A stretch of DNA of 64,000 bases from Deinandra increscens subsp. villosa (Eukaryota; Streptophyta; Magnoliopsida; Asterales; Asteraceae): NCBI GenBank assembly GCA_039602395.1, contig JBCNJP010000006.1, positions 50,185,502-50,249,501 of the forward strand, given 5' to 3'. Below are positions 20,867-32,399 of this stretch, piece after piece (position 1 is the stretch's first letter; every line of letters begins with the position of its first letter). Below the pieces are notes generated by a model, which saw nothing but the letters and a program-made list of their open reading frames with translations, searched no databases and had not been told where the DNA came from. Position numbers and translations under genes: made by a program.

Positions 20867-23263
20867 TGTAACACCCCAAAATCTAAAGGTAATAAATATA
20901 TATGTTTTTATATGTGAGAATATGTGTCGTATATGTGTTTATGTGATTAACATGTTAATATGTTAAGAAATGCGTAACAATAAACTATGCATAAGGTAAG
21001 TGTTTATCGGGTTAGATTATTAAGAAAAATTACATGTTTATATAAATATATGTTATTTGAAGGATTAGTCACCATGCTAGGTGTCAATTCTCATGATTAG
21101 GCACCATGCTAGGTGTCAATTCTCATGCTTAGTCACTAGGACACTTGTAAGAAGCATGTGAGACACTCTTAGCTATAAATAGACCATGGATCCATCCATT
21201 TTTCCTTGCTAATTCACCTAAAATCAATCTAAACCCTCTAAGAAACCTCAAGAACACCAAGAACACTCTACCTTGCATTTTTGAAGATTCAAATGTATTA
21301 GGAGCCCATCTTCTGGAATAGATCAATTTAAAGTATGTTTAACATAAGCCTTCAATTAGTTTCATGATTCATAACACTTAAATATGCCTTTTAAGAATAA
21401 TGCAAGATTAAGGTTCTTGAACATGTTTTGTTGAGATTGGGAGTTCTAGTGGGAATCATGGGTTGAAATTTGGTATGAGCCTTAGAATAAACATGTTTTA
21501 AGAAAGCCTTAAGATAGTTCATGTTTAAAGAAGGTTTGGTATGGTTTCACCATGTTGGTTTATCAAGAACAAGTAAACCAAGAACAAGAACATAAACATT
21601 GGTGTTTTGATCATAGTAATTCCGCCTCCTGGTCGTGATAACGCCTATACGGTCGGTCATGATCATCACCAAAATAAAACACAAATATGGGTGATATCTC
21701 ATAGTAATCCCGCCTCCTGGTCGTGATAACACCTATACGGTCGGTCATGAGAATCACTCATCAAGGACATAAAGGCTTGGGCAAGGGTAATGATATTCAA
21801 CAAAAGAACATAATTATATATATGTACTAAGTATATATAAGTTAAAACATGGGTTTTGATAAAGTATTGAATGTACCGAGTTACTCGGATATCTAGAAGT
21901 TGGTGCGGACTGGAAGGGTGGCGCCTGTACACTGGGGTTTCTGGCATAGTGGCGTTGTCGCATAAATTCCAACTGGGACATGGCATACGCTTCACTGGGC
22001 GATCCCGGAGTGTGTGTTTACTTATAGGAATGCACCTCTTCATAAGTATCACTAAAATATTTTTTTTCCCATAAAGGGCAAAATGGTCATTTTTGACAAA
22101 TGAATGTTACACCAAGTGGTTGGGTTTGGGTTAAAGTGTTATTCTTAATCACCATTTGTAATCTCTAGGATGTCTTTCTAGGGACATCACGTTAAAGCAA
22201 GTTATATTCACGAAGGAATAAGCCAAGTAACTACTTCGCAACCTAAGGTGAGTTCTATGAGCCCTGTTTTATATTGCTTAAATGCTTTAAACTGTTTTGG
22301 GCTGATATACATAACGTCTTGTGTAAATACTTTCTACTTTTTATAAAGTATTGATCTATGTGAAATGTTTACGATGTTACTTGCCTTTAATGATTAAGTA
22401 ATGAAAGGATTAGTGGAAAGTAGGATTACTAGGAAGATGTTTTAAATCAGATGATTAGACGTCTTTAAGAGTAGTAATCCACCAGGGAAAGTAAGATGTC
22501 CATTAACAGGGTTCTATTTAGCTAAGTAGAACATGTTAAGGATGGTAATTAGTAAGGTCACAAGGGTTGTCAAGTATTAAGTGGGGTCTTCTGAAATAGG
22601 GAGTTTTATAGTGTTTTTCCTGAAGTGTCGATAAATCAGGAATGAAAGACCACTGTCATGTGAGGATCAAACAACACTATTCCCCGAGATGGTACTTGAG
22701 ACGAGAAGTGACAAAAAGATACATTAGGACAGGTTCTTAATGTGAGGCGAAGATGATAAGGTTATAGAAGGCTATTCTATTCACGAGGTTTATAGAATGA
22801 TAGGGTAGATGTAATCTACTAAGTATATGGATGATTATGTGTAAACCTATGATACTTTATGCCTAATTGTCTGTTTGCAGAAATGGTTTGATTGACCCAA
22901 ATAGTATGTGTTCGAAAGGTAAAGTTTTAAAAACTTTGAACTCACCAGCGTAAGCTGACTTTTTAAGTTATGTATGTCAGATGAGGCTGGACCATCGGAT
23001 CGAAAAGGGAAAGCTGAGATGTGAGTAGGAACTAGGGGGCGTACACTATCAAGACAATGTCAAATTATCAAGAGAAGACATTTTCAAAGACTGGCATGGA
23101 GATATTTTTCTCTTTTGTATTTGTCTCTCTTACTATGTAATGATTGGCATATGAATAAAAGTTTTTATTTCCGCTACTTTAGTTATCTCTGTTGTACCTT
23201 GTGTTCATGAGTAAATCCGATGCGTGACCGCTCCTAGGGCCAAGTCTGGGAGTGGGCGTCACA
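20867..23263 (+). repeat. G2 3' LTR
   Basis: It is 2397 bp, colinear with 13472-15874. It keeps the AAGGTGAGTTC motif (22245-22255) that the 5' copy has lost, and the GAACTCACC hairpin at 22938-22959. Confidence 0.95.
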
Positions 23264-25181
23264 CGAGGTAATCCTAGAAACCTTCTATAGTCGATTTCGG
23301 TTGATCATTATCATGTTTTTGGCCCTCGTATGCGTTCTGTATGTTTTCCGGTGACTTATAACAATTCCGGCGAGTTTAGGGTTTTGTATGGAGAAGATGG
23401 TACTCGACAGCTAAACGTTATATATATTACGTTTCGGTTTAAAACCCAAACGGGCCGGGTGTCCCAGCGGCCGGGTTCTTCGCCCTGTATGGCGGAGGTC
23501 GCGAGTTCGAGTCTGGCAGCCACCCTTTTTCCTTATTTTCTTTATTTTCACCCTGTTTGACCTGAATTGCTTAACACAAAAACCTTATGTCGCGAAAACT
23601 AACACAAAAGCTCTGCTGGCCGGGTGGTTGGGTTGTTTGTTTGTAGACCAGAGGCCCCAGGTTCGAACCTGGTGACCTCCGGATATTTTTTTTTTATTTT
23701 CTCTATTTTCATTGGTTCCCTTGGTTTCTTGACTCGAAACCCTTCACTAATTGTTTCCCTACGTTATTTTGACCCCGTTAGAGTGTTCGTTGAGTTTTAT
23801 ATTATGAAAACGATAAGATTTAAATAAATCTAAAAATTCAATGATTTCGTTATTATTAATAAAAATTGTTATAAAACATGGAAATATATATAAATATATA
23901 TATTTGATTTATTGTCATACGAACGTCTTAAAGATGTTCATTAAACTCTTGAATTTATGTCACGACACATAAATATATATTTAGAACGTTTTATTCCATT
24001 TTCGACTACGCCTCGATATTTATATTTACGAATATATATATTTACCCGATGATCTCTACATTTATCATTCGGGATAACATAAACACATTAATTTTCGTAA
24101 ATCTTTGTGTCCTCGATTAAATGTCATTTGTGACTACTTTCGAACAAACGATTTTCATCACGTATTGAAATTGTTACCTACGTCGTATTTGGAATTATTT
24201 GATTTAACACCGTCGTCTAGGCTATGTTACTCATGTGCGGACACACACTTACGTATATAAAATTCGTTAGGTGCTCGGTAAACTACTCAAGACTCGAAGT
24301 TTTACTAATTTGTAGCAGCGCACCCTAAGGTGAGTTTCACAACCTTTACGTTACGTCCGGTTTTGGACGATAACACACGCAAACACGTTACACCCGGGTT
24401 AGGGTGATAACACGATAACGTTTAGGTATGATTAAAGTAGAAATCCAACATATATCACATGTTCACGTAAAATGCTTATCTTTGAAAGTCCTTACTTATC
24501 GAACCGTTAATAGTTTATTGCGAGGGGATATTGGGTAGTACTACTGGGGTCTGACAAACCCCACTCAGCGGGCACGAGATGCACCACCCGACTGGCGGTC
24601 GGACTGAGGACAATGTCAGCCTAAACTTACCGTGATCGAGTAGACACGGGGAAGGAAAACCACGTAAGGAATTATTCCTACAACTAGTTGGTCAGCTTCG
24701 GTTGCGAACGTTTTAGTGACATGAACTTAGGCTCGCTACCTACGATATGGATTGTACTGTTAATATACATGCTTATATACGAATAAAAACCGTTGTATTC
24801 GTACTGCATAACTATACTAGTTATATTTATGTGCTTATGTGAACTCACCAACATTAGTTGACACTTGCTCTTATGCATGCTTTGCAGGACGCTAGGAGAA
24901 TCGGATTTTTGGGCACGTACGCTGGTTAAACTTTATTTTTGGGAACTTGCTTTTAAAACCTTTATTCTTGAACTTTATTTACTTATCGGGCGCTTGTTTT
25001 GCGCAACATAACTTTTATAAGCTTCCGCTAAACTTAAACTCTGGTTTTGATATTTCCCGTTTGGAAATATATTTACATTTTGAACCCTTAACTTATGTTT
25101 AATGTAACTAATGACTCGGGTCCTGGTCTGGTTCACACCCCACACGGTAAAACTCCGTTAGTGGAAATTGGGGGTGTGACA
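23264..25181 (+). repeat. G1 3' LTR, second part
   Basis: This resumes the G1 LTR after G2 (target duplication copy CGAGG 23264-23268) and is colinear with 4432-6347. It includes the second copies of the tRNA-like modules (23456-23530; 23617-23700), AAGGTGAGTTTCAC (24327-24340) and the GAACTCACC hairpin (24841-24862). Confidence 0.95.
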
Positions 25182-25186
25182 GTTTG

Positions 25187-26634
25187 ACAAGAGCAAGCTG
25201 AGGTGCTACAATTGTGACGAGTACGGGCATTTTGCAAGAGAGTGCACCAAGCCGAAGAGAGAAAGAACAGAAGAAAGGAAAGCAGGTGATGGAAAAGGAA
25301 AGGCTGAGTCAAGTGCTTTGGTTGTGCAGGAAGGAGGTGGATATGATTGGACTCCTCAGTTAAAAGAGTTTAGCCTGTCACATGCAATGATTGCTGCTAT
25401 GGAAAAGGATGATGAGGAAGAGCATGCATTTTTTGTGACTGATGAGAAACCTGAAGAAACACCAGTGGAAGACAAGGAAGCCTTTGCTGCTGAGGTTGAT
25501 AACGACAAGGTATGTCCTGATCCCACTTGTGCTCGTATAATTCCTGGACTTAGACAAATCTGTAAAAATTATCAGTTAGAATTGTTTGAGATAAAATGCG
25601 AGAGGAGTTCCTTTGAGGGTAGATAGCAGAAGAATGAGGAAAAGGTAAAAGCTCAAAAATTAGACATAGTGAAATATCAAAAACTTGCTACTGAGGGTAG
25701 ATAGCAGAAGAATGAGGAAAAGGTAAAAGCTCAAAAATTAGACATAGTGAAATATCAAAAACTTGCTACTAAGAAAGCTCTACTGTATGACAATGCTAAG
25801 TTAGAAATAGCTGAACTGAGTAAGCATATAGATGAACTTAAACATAAGAACAATGAGTTGCAAGTAAAACTTGATGTGAATCATATGAGAAGCAAGAGAA
25901 TGCTAGAGGCCAGTAAGTCTTTGAACACATGCATAACTGAGGTTAGAATAGGTAAGGACAAAGGTGGAATAGGGATTAGCTTCTCAGACAAAAACAAGAA
26001 TGATGTTCCTCAAGATAAGACTAGAGACATAATAGGAATAATCCTTGAGGAGGATCAAGTTAATAGATCGGAAGCAGGAACACATGAGATAGGACCTCCC
26101 TTAGATAGTGTTCTAGTAGGAGTAACACCTATGACTGATCAGGAATTTGAAAATGAGAAACACATGATCTATGGGTTGGGTAATCAGAATGAAACAATGG
26201 CATCCACAAGTAAATCAGGTCCGTCCCATGAATCATTAAACAATAGTGTTGAACATGCTGATGGCTTTGTTTCATGTGCAGATGAAGTAGGTATTGAAGA
26301 TGTGTCAGGGGAGGATGCTGAATGTTTGAAAGTCAATGAATGTCATGTGTCTAGTAGCTCTAGTCTTAATTTACCGAAGGATGATGTTCTGGCACATGTG
26401 TCAGAACTTAATACGTCCAAGTCAAAACAAGTCATTGTATCTGTGTTATCAAAACATCTTTCTAATTCCAATGTAAAAGTTGATGGTTTTAAAATTCGCG
26501 TGCCTAACACTAAAGTAGGTCGTGAGACTAAGCCCAAAGATTTTGTTGCTTATCCCCAGGTTGTGTCAACTTTCAATAGAACAAACAAATCTAAATCAGA
26601 GCAATTTTGTTTAATTACATGTCAATGGGCCTAG
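25187..26634 (+). pseudogene. gag: C1 gag middle part: zinc knuckle 1 and coiled coil
   Basis: This resumes the gag frame cut at 3331. The first residues give a CCHC knuckle (CYNCDEYGHFAREC) and then an acidic stretch. A perfect 78-bp tandem duplication (25615-25692, 25693-25770) contains TAG, so each copy stops the frame. After it a long coiled-coil segment (from 25747; AELSKHIDELKHKNNELQ) and a Ser/Asp-rich linker run to 26634. In relatives this region links capsid to a second zinc knuckle. Confidence 0.75.
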
Positions 26635-26635
26635 G

Positions 26636-27350
26636 CTTATGAACTGTTTTCAATGTGGAAAGCCAGGACACTTTGCTGCTAATTGTGTGAATAGACCATT
26701 TCAACCATACTATCCGCAAAACCCACGGACTAGTATGTTGGAGAAAATGATGACAGGAGAAAAGCACAAGCAGAAGCAACAAGCTTTGTTTAAGGGGAAG
26801 CAGTGTTTGGAACCAATGAAGACTCAACAGTCAAAGGTTTCAAACACAAAGGAACCTGTGACAAAGCCTGTTGTTGAAAAATGGAATGTGGCCAAAACTC
26901 CAAAACAAACTTATGCATCAAAAGGGGTTTACAAAAGAAATGATAAGATAAAACCAGAATTTGCTGAAAAACAAATGGCTAAAGTCAAAAGAGTTAATAA
27001 ACCTAATGGCAAAGCAAAAGTTGAGCAATAGGTTTTAAAACAAAAAGATGTCACTCAAACAAAACAACTGGTTTACACAAAACTGAAACTTGAGTGGACA
27101 CCTGTTAAAAAGCCATCTGGTAAAAAGGCCACATCTCCGCAAAAGAAACCTGTGTCTGTGAAGAACTCATCAAATGTGTTTAAACCACAGAAAAACACCA
27201 CCTGGAAACCAAAAGTCAACATTCAAAATATGAATGTGCCTGAATCAAAGCCAGAAATGACCCTCCAATTAGTTAATTACATTGATTCCAAAGGTGTGCC
27301 CAGATCTGTTATGGCCTGGGTACCTAAATCTCACTGATCTCTGATTTGTG
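26636..27350 (+). pseudogene. gag: C1 gag C-terminal part: zinc knuckle 2 and basic linker
   Basis: In a shifted frame, MNCFQCGKPGHFAANC is a second CCHC knuckle, followed by a Lys-rich linker (to 27031), a stop, and further linker (27152-27337) ending GVPRSVMAWVPKSH, a form that precedes protease in related copia polyproteins. At least two frame breaks occur here. Confidence 0.7.
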
Positions 27351-27384
27351 TAGGGACAGCCCAGAAGATCTATCAACAATCTTT

Positions 27385-27726
27385 GGTACGTTGATAGCGG
27401 TTGCTCCCGACATATGACCGGAGACTTATCCCTTTTGGAAGATGTGGAAGACTTCAATGGGGGAGGTGTATCATTTGCAGGTGGTGTAGGTGGAAGAATA
27501 AGCAAGAAAGGTGTGGTGAGAAGTGGTAACCTATCGTTTTCTGGCGTACATTATGTGGAGGAGCTGTCACACAGTCTGCTGAGTGTCTCTCAGATTTGTG
27601 ATAGAGACTATTCTGTGTTGTTCAACCGCAAAGAGTGCATTATTCTCAAGCCTGGTGTGAAGATTCCAGAAGAGTGCATCTTGATGCGTACTTCGAGAAG
27701 AGCAAACTCTTATCAGCTTAACATGG
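27385..27726 (+). pseudogene. pol: C1 copia protease fragment
   Basis: WYVDSGCSRHMTGD (DSG at 27393-27401) is the copia retropepsin active site, followed by LSHSLLSVSQICD, the usual pre-integrase block. Homology stops around YQLNMG (27726), before the integrase HHCC domain. The following bases (27735-27763) form an imperfect inverted repeat, CGATATTATCA and TGACAATATCG, marking the junction with C3. Confidence 0.8.
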
Positions 27727-28145
27727 GTCAATATCGATATTATCATAGGCTCTGACAATATCGAAACCCCTGCATGGCCGGATATGTACATGTGTGTTTG
27801 CTTGTTTTGGTTGCTTGTCTTAATTTGATTAACGCGCCAACTAAAATCCAAACTTAGTTTTATCAATATAAAACTAATTTTTCAATCGATTAAATAAAAT
27901 TCCTAATTTTGTTACGACTTCATAAAATTTATTAACCAATTTAATTCGACATTAAATTCGAATTTTTCGATAAAGTAATCGAACATTAATAAAATTAGTT
28001 ATCGTCTCGCGACACTTAGATCGTTAATACTTAGGTTATTTAAATGATCGTCCTGAGTGAGATAGGATTCATAAAAAAAAAAATTATCGTCACATTTAAT
28101 ATTAAAATATGACCTAATAATCCTATCTTGGAACATATTAACCGA

Positions 28146-28320
28146 TGCATCCGTGTTGGAGTATTTCAACACCGCACGTGGTGTTCATGGTATCTTCCAA
28201 GGTGAGCGTATTGGAGTATTTCAACACCGTACACTCACACTGACCACTTAGGACAACTACTATTTTCTTTACACGCACCTTTGGTATTGGAGTATTTCAA
28301 CACCGTACCTCTGGTTGGCT
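28146..28320 (+). repeat. Three hairpin units with a shared 19-base core (C3)
   Basis: The core TTGGAGTATTTCAACACCG is identical at 28156-28174, 28211-28229 and 28287-28305. Flanks pair within each unit but differ between units: CGTG/CACG, GTGAGCGTA/TACACTCAC (8 of 9 pairs), and GGTA/TACC extended by ACC/GGT across a 3x3 loop. Confidence 0.7.
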
Positions 28321-28579
28321 TGTAGACAAAATGGGCATGGATGGGGCTAAACGTATTTCGCTGATCCGTTCGCGAAAGCCCCATAACGGGAATTGTGACA
28401 GTTAACTCACAAGTGACAATCGTTGTCCATTTGGCTACTTAGAAATTTTGAAAGCACTTTACGCTGTCTGGAGAAATTTTCTAACTAACTGAATTCCCAA
28501 TTCCTATTCAAGATTAGCTTGCCATCCTTGAATACGAATCAAACATCGAAACACTAAAACATTTGCCTATTTGTTTCAG

Positions 28580-29465
28580 ATGGCTAACCGCGCAAACCAA
28601 GAGATTTTCCATCTCAAGTCTCTCCTTGAGAAGGAGAAACTTAATGGCGCCAACTTCCTTGATTGGGAAAGGAATCTGAAAATTGTCCTGAAAATGGCTA
28701 ACATGGAAAACGTGTTAGAGGTTGAGGTTCCTGAGGAACCTGAAGCTGACACGGCCGCGGCACAAAACGCCCATAACACACTGCGAACAAATGCCAAGAA
28801 TGTCGCATGTCTTATGCTAGCCACCATGGATTCTGAGATCCAGAAGAACATGGTTGACAGGACTGCTTTTCAGATGATCGGTGATCTAAGGGGCATGTTT
28901 GAAACTCAGGCCCGACAAGAGCGCTATGACACCGTTGTGACACTCATTAGTTGTCGCATGGCTGAAGGCGCTCCCGTCAGCCCTCATGTCCTGAAGATGA
29001 AGAGTTACATCGACCGCTTAGCAAAACTAAATTACATCATCCCCGCCTTAATGGCGACTGACTTGATTCTTCACTCACTGTCCAGTGCCTTCACCCCTTT
29101 CCTGGTAAACTTTAACATGCATAGCATGGTAAAGACAGTGACTAAACTTCACGGTATGCTTAAGACCGCTGAAGTTAATTTTGTTAACGGTAAGGCACCC
29201 GATGTACTCGCTATCCGATCAGGAGGCGTTAAGAAGCCCGAGGTGAAGAAGGGTAGGCGTGGGAACAAGAAGAAAGGCAAGGCAGCTGTTACCAGAGGGT
29301 CTGGAAGCTCCCAAAAGGGCAAGCCTAAGGCAACCAAGGCACCGCTGCCTGAACAGCGCGAGTGTTTTGAATGCCACAAGATGGGGCACTGGAAAAGGAA
29401 CTGCCCAGAGTATCTTGCCAAGGTGAAAAGCGGAAAAGCCCGGCCGGGTAATTCCTCAGGTATAC
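28580..29465 (+). pseudogene. gag: C3 gag (DUF4219/UBN2) with CCHC zinc knuckle
   Basis: The ATG directly follows a TTTGTTTCAG acceptor-like site, so a leader intron is likely and the start at 28580 is preferred to 28571. About 295 codons: MANRANQEIFHLKSLLEKEKL, NGANFLDWERNLKIVL (gag pre-domain), a UBN2 core, a Lys-rich linker and one zinc knuckle CFECHKMGHWKRNC. After YLAKVKSGKARPGNSSG relatives go on into protease; here the frame enters unrelated sequence and ends at 29578. The frame itself is clean, but the downstream pol is missing, so it is a gag-only remnant. Confidence 0.75.
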
Positions 29466-29599
29466 ACATAAGTTCATGTTGTATGATGCTTCACTTATTC
29501 CTACAAAATATATGTTTGACATACTCTACATTTTGTAGGTGCATGAAGCTGAAAGGAAGCAAACCAAGACGACACTGAACTACTCTGCGATTTTCGCAC

Positions 29600-31420
29600 C
29601 TAAATAAAGTTCGTGTCATGAGTTTTCGGTTCAAAAACAATTCTTGGTGATTTTAAAACAACTTGTTTTGTTTGATTTCCCTGGCTGTTTTCCAGGATGA
29701 ACAAATTGCTTCCTCTGGATTTTGATTATGACATGTTTTGACAATGGTTGATTTTCGAAACATACATGATTGTTTTAATCTACTTTGAATTTGATTCAAT
29801 CTTTTGTTAGATTAAATTCAAAATCCCATAACAACATACCTTCTAGCCTGGTGCACTTGATTTGATCAAGGCTAGCTTAAATGCGACATGATACCCTTTT
29901 TAGTTATCATATCCCATCAAAGCTATAATGCCTTAAGCGTATATCGTAATTATTACGAGACAACGCACGACGCAACAATAGTTCATGAAGTCCCATGACT
30001 TTGAACCATCCGACGTCAAGAATATTAAATCAAGACGAACCAATTGAAGATCGCCTTTTCGATCTACAACCTTATGAACAAATCAATCCTCTGCTTCAAG
30101 CAGACGTTTGTTCATATAAGTTCGATTCACCAGCCGAATTACTACAGGAGTAATCACCTGATGATTACAATGTTGTAGAATGGTCACACCAATTCTGGTG
30201 CACATTACCATTACAAATAAATGTGTATACCTACACACATCTTGGAAGTCTTAGACTACACTTGTTGTACTCACGTGTGTTTTAAATCCGACATGCACTA
30301 AAAGGTTTAGTACAACGATTCACTGTTTCATCTAGAAACCAATAAACACAAGACTGATGACTTGCCACAACAAAAGCCCTTGACTTTCTGTAACCATAAC
30401 GCCCCTTCACACATCACTTGCATAACTAACTTCCAATCCCAAGACCAGTATCTTGTGAAGATGGAATTTAGTAATTACATGTCCAAACCTAGATTTTTAA
30501 ATATCTAGAGAAAGGTGATTCTGATAAATCACTGGATCATGTAATGCAACTCTCGCATCTAAACGAGACGAGCAGACCAACAATGTTTCACCAACAATGG
30601 ATTGTTGCTTAATGAAACATAGTGATATTCTAATTAGAGTTTGTATGTTAACCTTACCTGAATAAGGGAAACATCCTCTAATGTCGGACCCGAGAATCCG
30701 ATAGAATAAATCATCATCTCGATCATCATGAGATACTTTCAAACAATCATAGACGAAAGCATCTCCGTGCTATCAAACTCTGAAATGACTTGGTCAATCG
30801 TCTTTGAACTTATGAGTAAGTCATAACATCTGGATATTAAGCATTCGATTACCGTACCGCAAGCTATGACATCGAACAATTTCGTTCTTGAAAACGAAAA
30901 TTGATTGCCACGTTTTCTTCGTGTAAATTAGTATCCAAACGGTTTGAAAGAAGGATGATGATAGGGAATGTCAATCTGCCTCAAGCAAGTGGGAGCATCG
31001 CCACTGATCCTTACCGGAATAACGATCAAGTGCCGATCTAAAGATCATTTAAATTTACTAGAGTAAATCAAGTACCCGACCCGGTTAAGACCCGTAAGAG
31101 TTACACCGGAGGCAACGGGTATTTAAGACCGCTTACTTTTAACCGGCAAATTCACAGAAGAATTAATTATTTGTTTATTAAATAGTTTAATAGATAAGTA
31201 ATTAATTATTTATTTAACTTCCTATTAATCATCAAGATTGATTAAGCGACTAAAGACGTTAAACAATATTTGCGTCATGGACGGAAATCAACGAATTATT
31301 GGTTTGACTAATATTCGTTAAATGACGGGAAACGATAAACATTTAAAGAGTTTAAATGTTAATCTCGAAAATAAAATGGTTCGATTAAGGATTAAATAAA
31401 ATCGAGGCTAAACGGAAACT
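29600..31420. other. No gene seen in C3 interior
   Basis: This is AT-rich sequence without long frames on either strand. The only hint is CAAGTGGGAGCA at about 30985, which resembles a copia polypurine tract. Confidence 0.4.
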
Positions 31421-31424
31421 AAAT

Positions 31425-32100
31425 CAGTTATAAATATAACTGATTAAAGGAGGCGAAACCCTAATCCCCTAAGAAAGATTTTCGGCCCCCCCTTCTCCTC
31501 CCTCTCGCGAATCCGACACCGACAACCACCCGCCGCCGTCGCTTCCCTTGTTCTCCGTCGATCCGATCGTGAAAACCCTAATCCTATATCGCCACCGCTG
31601 CCCCGTCGTTCCGCCACCGACCGCCGCTCACGAAGCCGCCGCCGCGCGCCCTCCTCCGTCGCGAGCCGCCGCAGCTGCACAGGCGCAGCCGCCCGCCACC
31701 GAGCCGCCGCAGCAGGCCGCGACCAAGCCGCCGCCGCAGCAGCCCGGAGAAGCCGAGCCGCCACCGCCTGCAGCCCAGCCGCAGTCGACCGCCGCACCGT
31801 CGCCGCCGTCACCGTCGCACGCAACCGCCGCCCGAGCCGGCCGCTGCCACTCCTTGCCGTCGCCGTTCCACCGCTAGCCGCGAACCGCGTCACCCGCGTG
31901 TTCCGCCGTCGTCCGCGAAACCCTAATTTCGCGCCTATCCGACGTACGGGATTTCGGTGCCGTGTCACCGAGGGAATTCCGTATCTGCGAGGCCATCTCG
32001 ATTTGCCAGTCAAATCGTCCTGCGAAACCCTAGCGTCACCCGTTGACTTCCGGTGTCTCGAACGTCTGTTTGAATCACCGCTCAGGTATATCTAAACTCG
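31425..32100 (+). promoter_or_regulatory. Promoter-like region with GC-rich leader and telo-box motifs
   Basis: A TATA-like TATAAATATAAC (about 31430) is followed by AAACCCTAA at about 31456, 31573 and 31917 and AAACCCTAG near 32025. The CCGCCG-rich stretch 31500-31880 ends in a donor-like CAG|GTATAT at about 32084-32091. The layout is TATA, leader, donor, and the gag at 28580 is preceded by an acceptor, so this may be the LTR promoter and first exon of the C3 family. The long open frames here (31444-32013 minus; 31548-31877 plus) are Pro/Ala/Arg-rich and come from base composition. Confidence 0.45.
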
Positions 32101-32399
32101 TAATTAGTTTAGATTTAAATTGTTTATTTATATTATGAATATGTCGCGTTTTTGTTTAAACACGTTTTTGGTGTTTGCGCGTTATGGTGATTGTCGAATC
32201 CTGTTGCTTTTGGTTTACGCTAATAATCTGGTTTTTCGCGTTAATATATTAAACGTTTCCGCTGCCTATTAAATTAATTATTAATTTAATTATCTGATTT
32301 AATTTACTCGGTAATTGATTAAATAATTATTTGTCATAAATAATTATTTCCAAAGAAATAATTTTTTTTTGCTATTACCGAGACCCGAATGCCACTGTC

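Larger units (their letters stand above)
13472..23263 (+). mobile_element. Ty3/gypsy retrotransposon G2 inside the G1 3' LTR
   Basis: It starts TGTAACACCCC at 13472 and ends GGGCGTCACA at 23263, with target duplication CGAGG at 13467-13471 and 23264-23268. Size 9.8 kb; LTRs 2403 and 2397 bp. It encodes gag-protease-RT-RNase H-integrase in one original frame, again ending in a chromodomain-like tail, and is Tekay-like. Nonsense codons at 19069, 20234 and about 20252 and a frameshift near 19827 disable it. LTR copies differ at scattered sites (roughly a percent or two by eye), so it is young, yet coding decay is heavy, hinting that it was copied in trans from an already broken RNA or decayed quickly. 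Confidence 0.95.
3332..25181 (+). mobile_element. Ty3/gypsy retrotransposon G1 (Tekay/Del-like), with nested G2
   Basis: Both ends are exact: TGTGACAACC at 3332 and GGTGTGACA ending at 25181, flanked by the 5-bp target duplication GTTTG (3327-3331 and 25182-25186). After removing G2 and one copy of its target duplication the element is about 12.05 kb, usual for Tekay chromoviruses. Order: 5' LTR, iMet primer site, extra ORF, gag with a predicted intron, protease-RT-RNase H-integrase, chromodomain-like tail, polypurine tract, 3' LTR. The pol frame is broken at 8849 (TGA), about 10112 (+2) and 11933-11948 (8-bp duplication), so it cannot be autonomous. Confidence 0.95.
1192..27726 (+). mobile_element. 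Ty1/copia retrotransposon C1, 3'-truncated and interrupted by G1
   Basis: Parts in order: 5' LTR (1192-1565), primer binding site, repeat-rich leader, gag first half (2233-3331), a 21.85-kb nested gypsy insertion (3332-25181), gag second half with two zinc knuckles and a coiled coil (25187-27031), and the start of protease (about 27385-27726). After the protease homology is lost, and no integrase, RT, RNase H or 3' LTR of this element is seen. Order gag-protease with a DSG protease and a UBN2/DUF4219-like gag is the copia pattern. Two internal tandem duplications (161 bp at 1974-2295; 78 bp at 25615-25770) are private damage. It is the oldest layer of the nest. Confidence 0.85.
27735..32395 (+). 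mobile_element. Copia-type fragment C3 (gag only, pol absent)
   Basis: Between two unrelated copia fragments lies a unit holding a three-unit hairpin array (28146-28320), a gag gene (28580-29465), about 1.5 kb of sequence with no gene, a polypurine-like CAAGTGGGAG near 30985, and a promoter-like GC-rich island (31425-32095). I could not pair two LTRs or find a target duplication, so the borders are approximate; the right part may be a 3' LTR (about 30990-32395) whose 5' partner is lost. Confidence 0.45.

Noticed and set aside
31444..32013. 189-codon minus-strand frame and 110-codon plus-strand frame (31548-31877)
   Set aside because: Arg/Ala- and Pro/Ala-rich low-complexity translations of a CCG-rich leader; no domain, and both strands open at once, as expected from composition.
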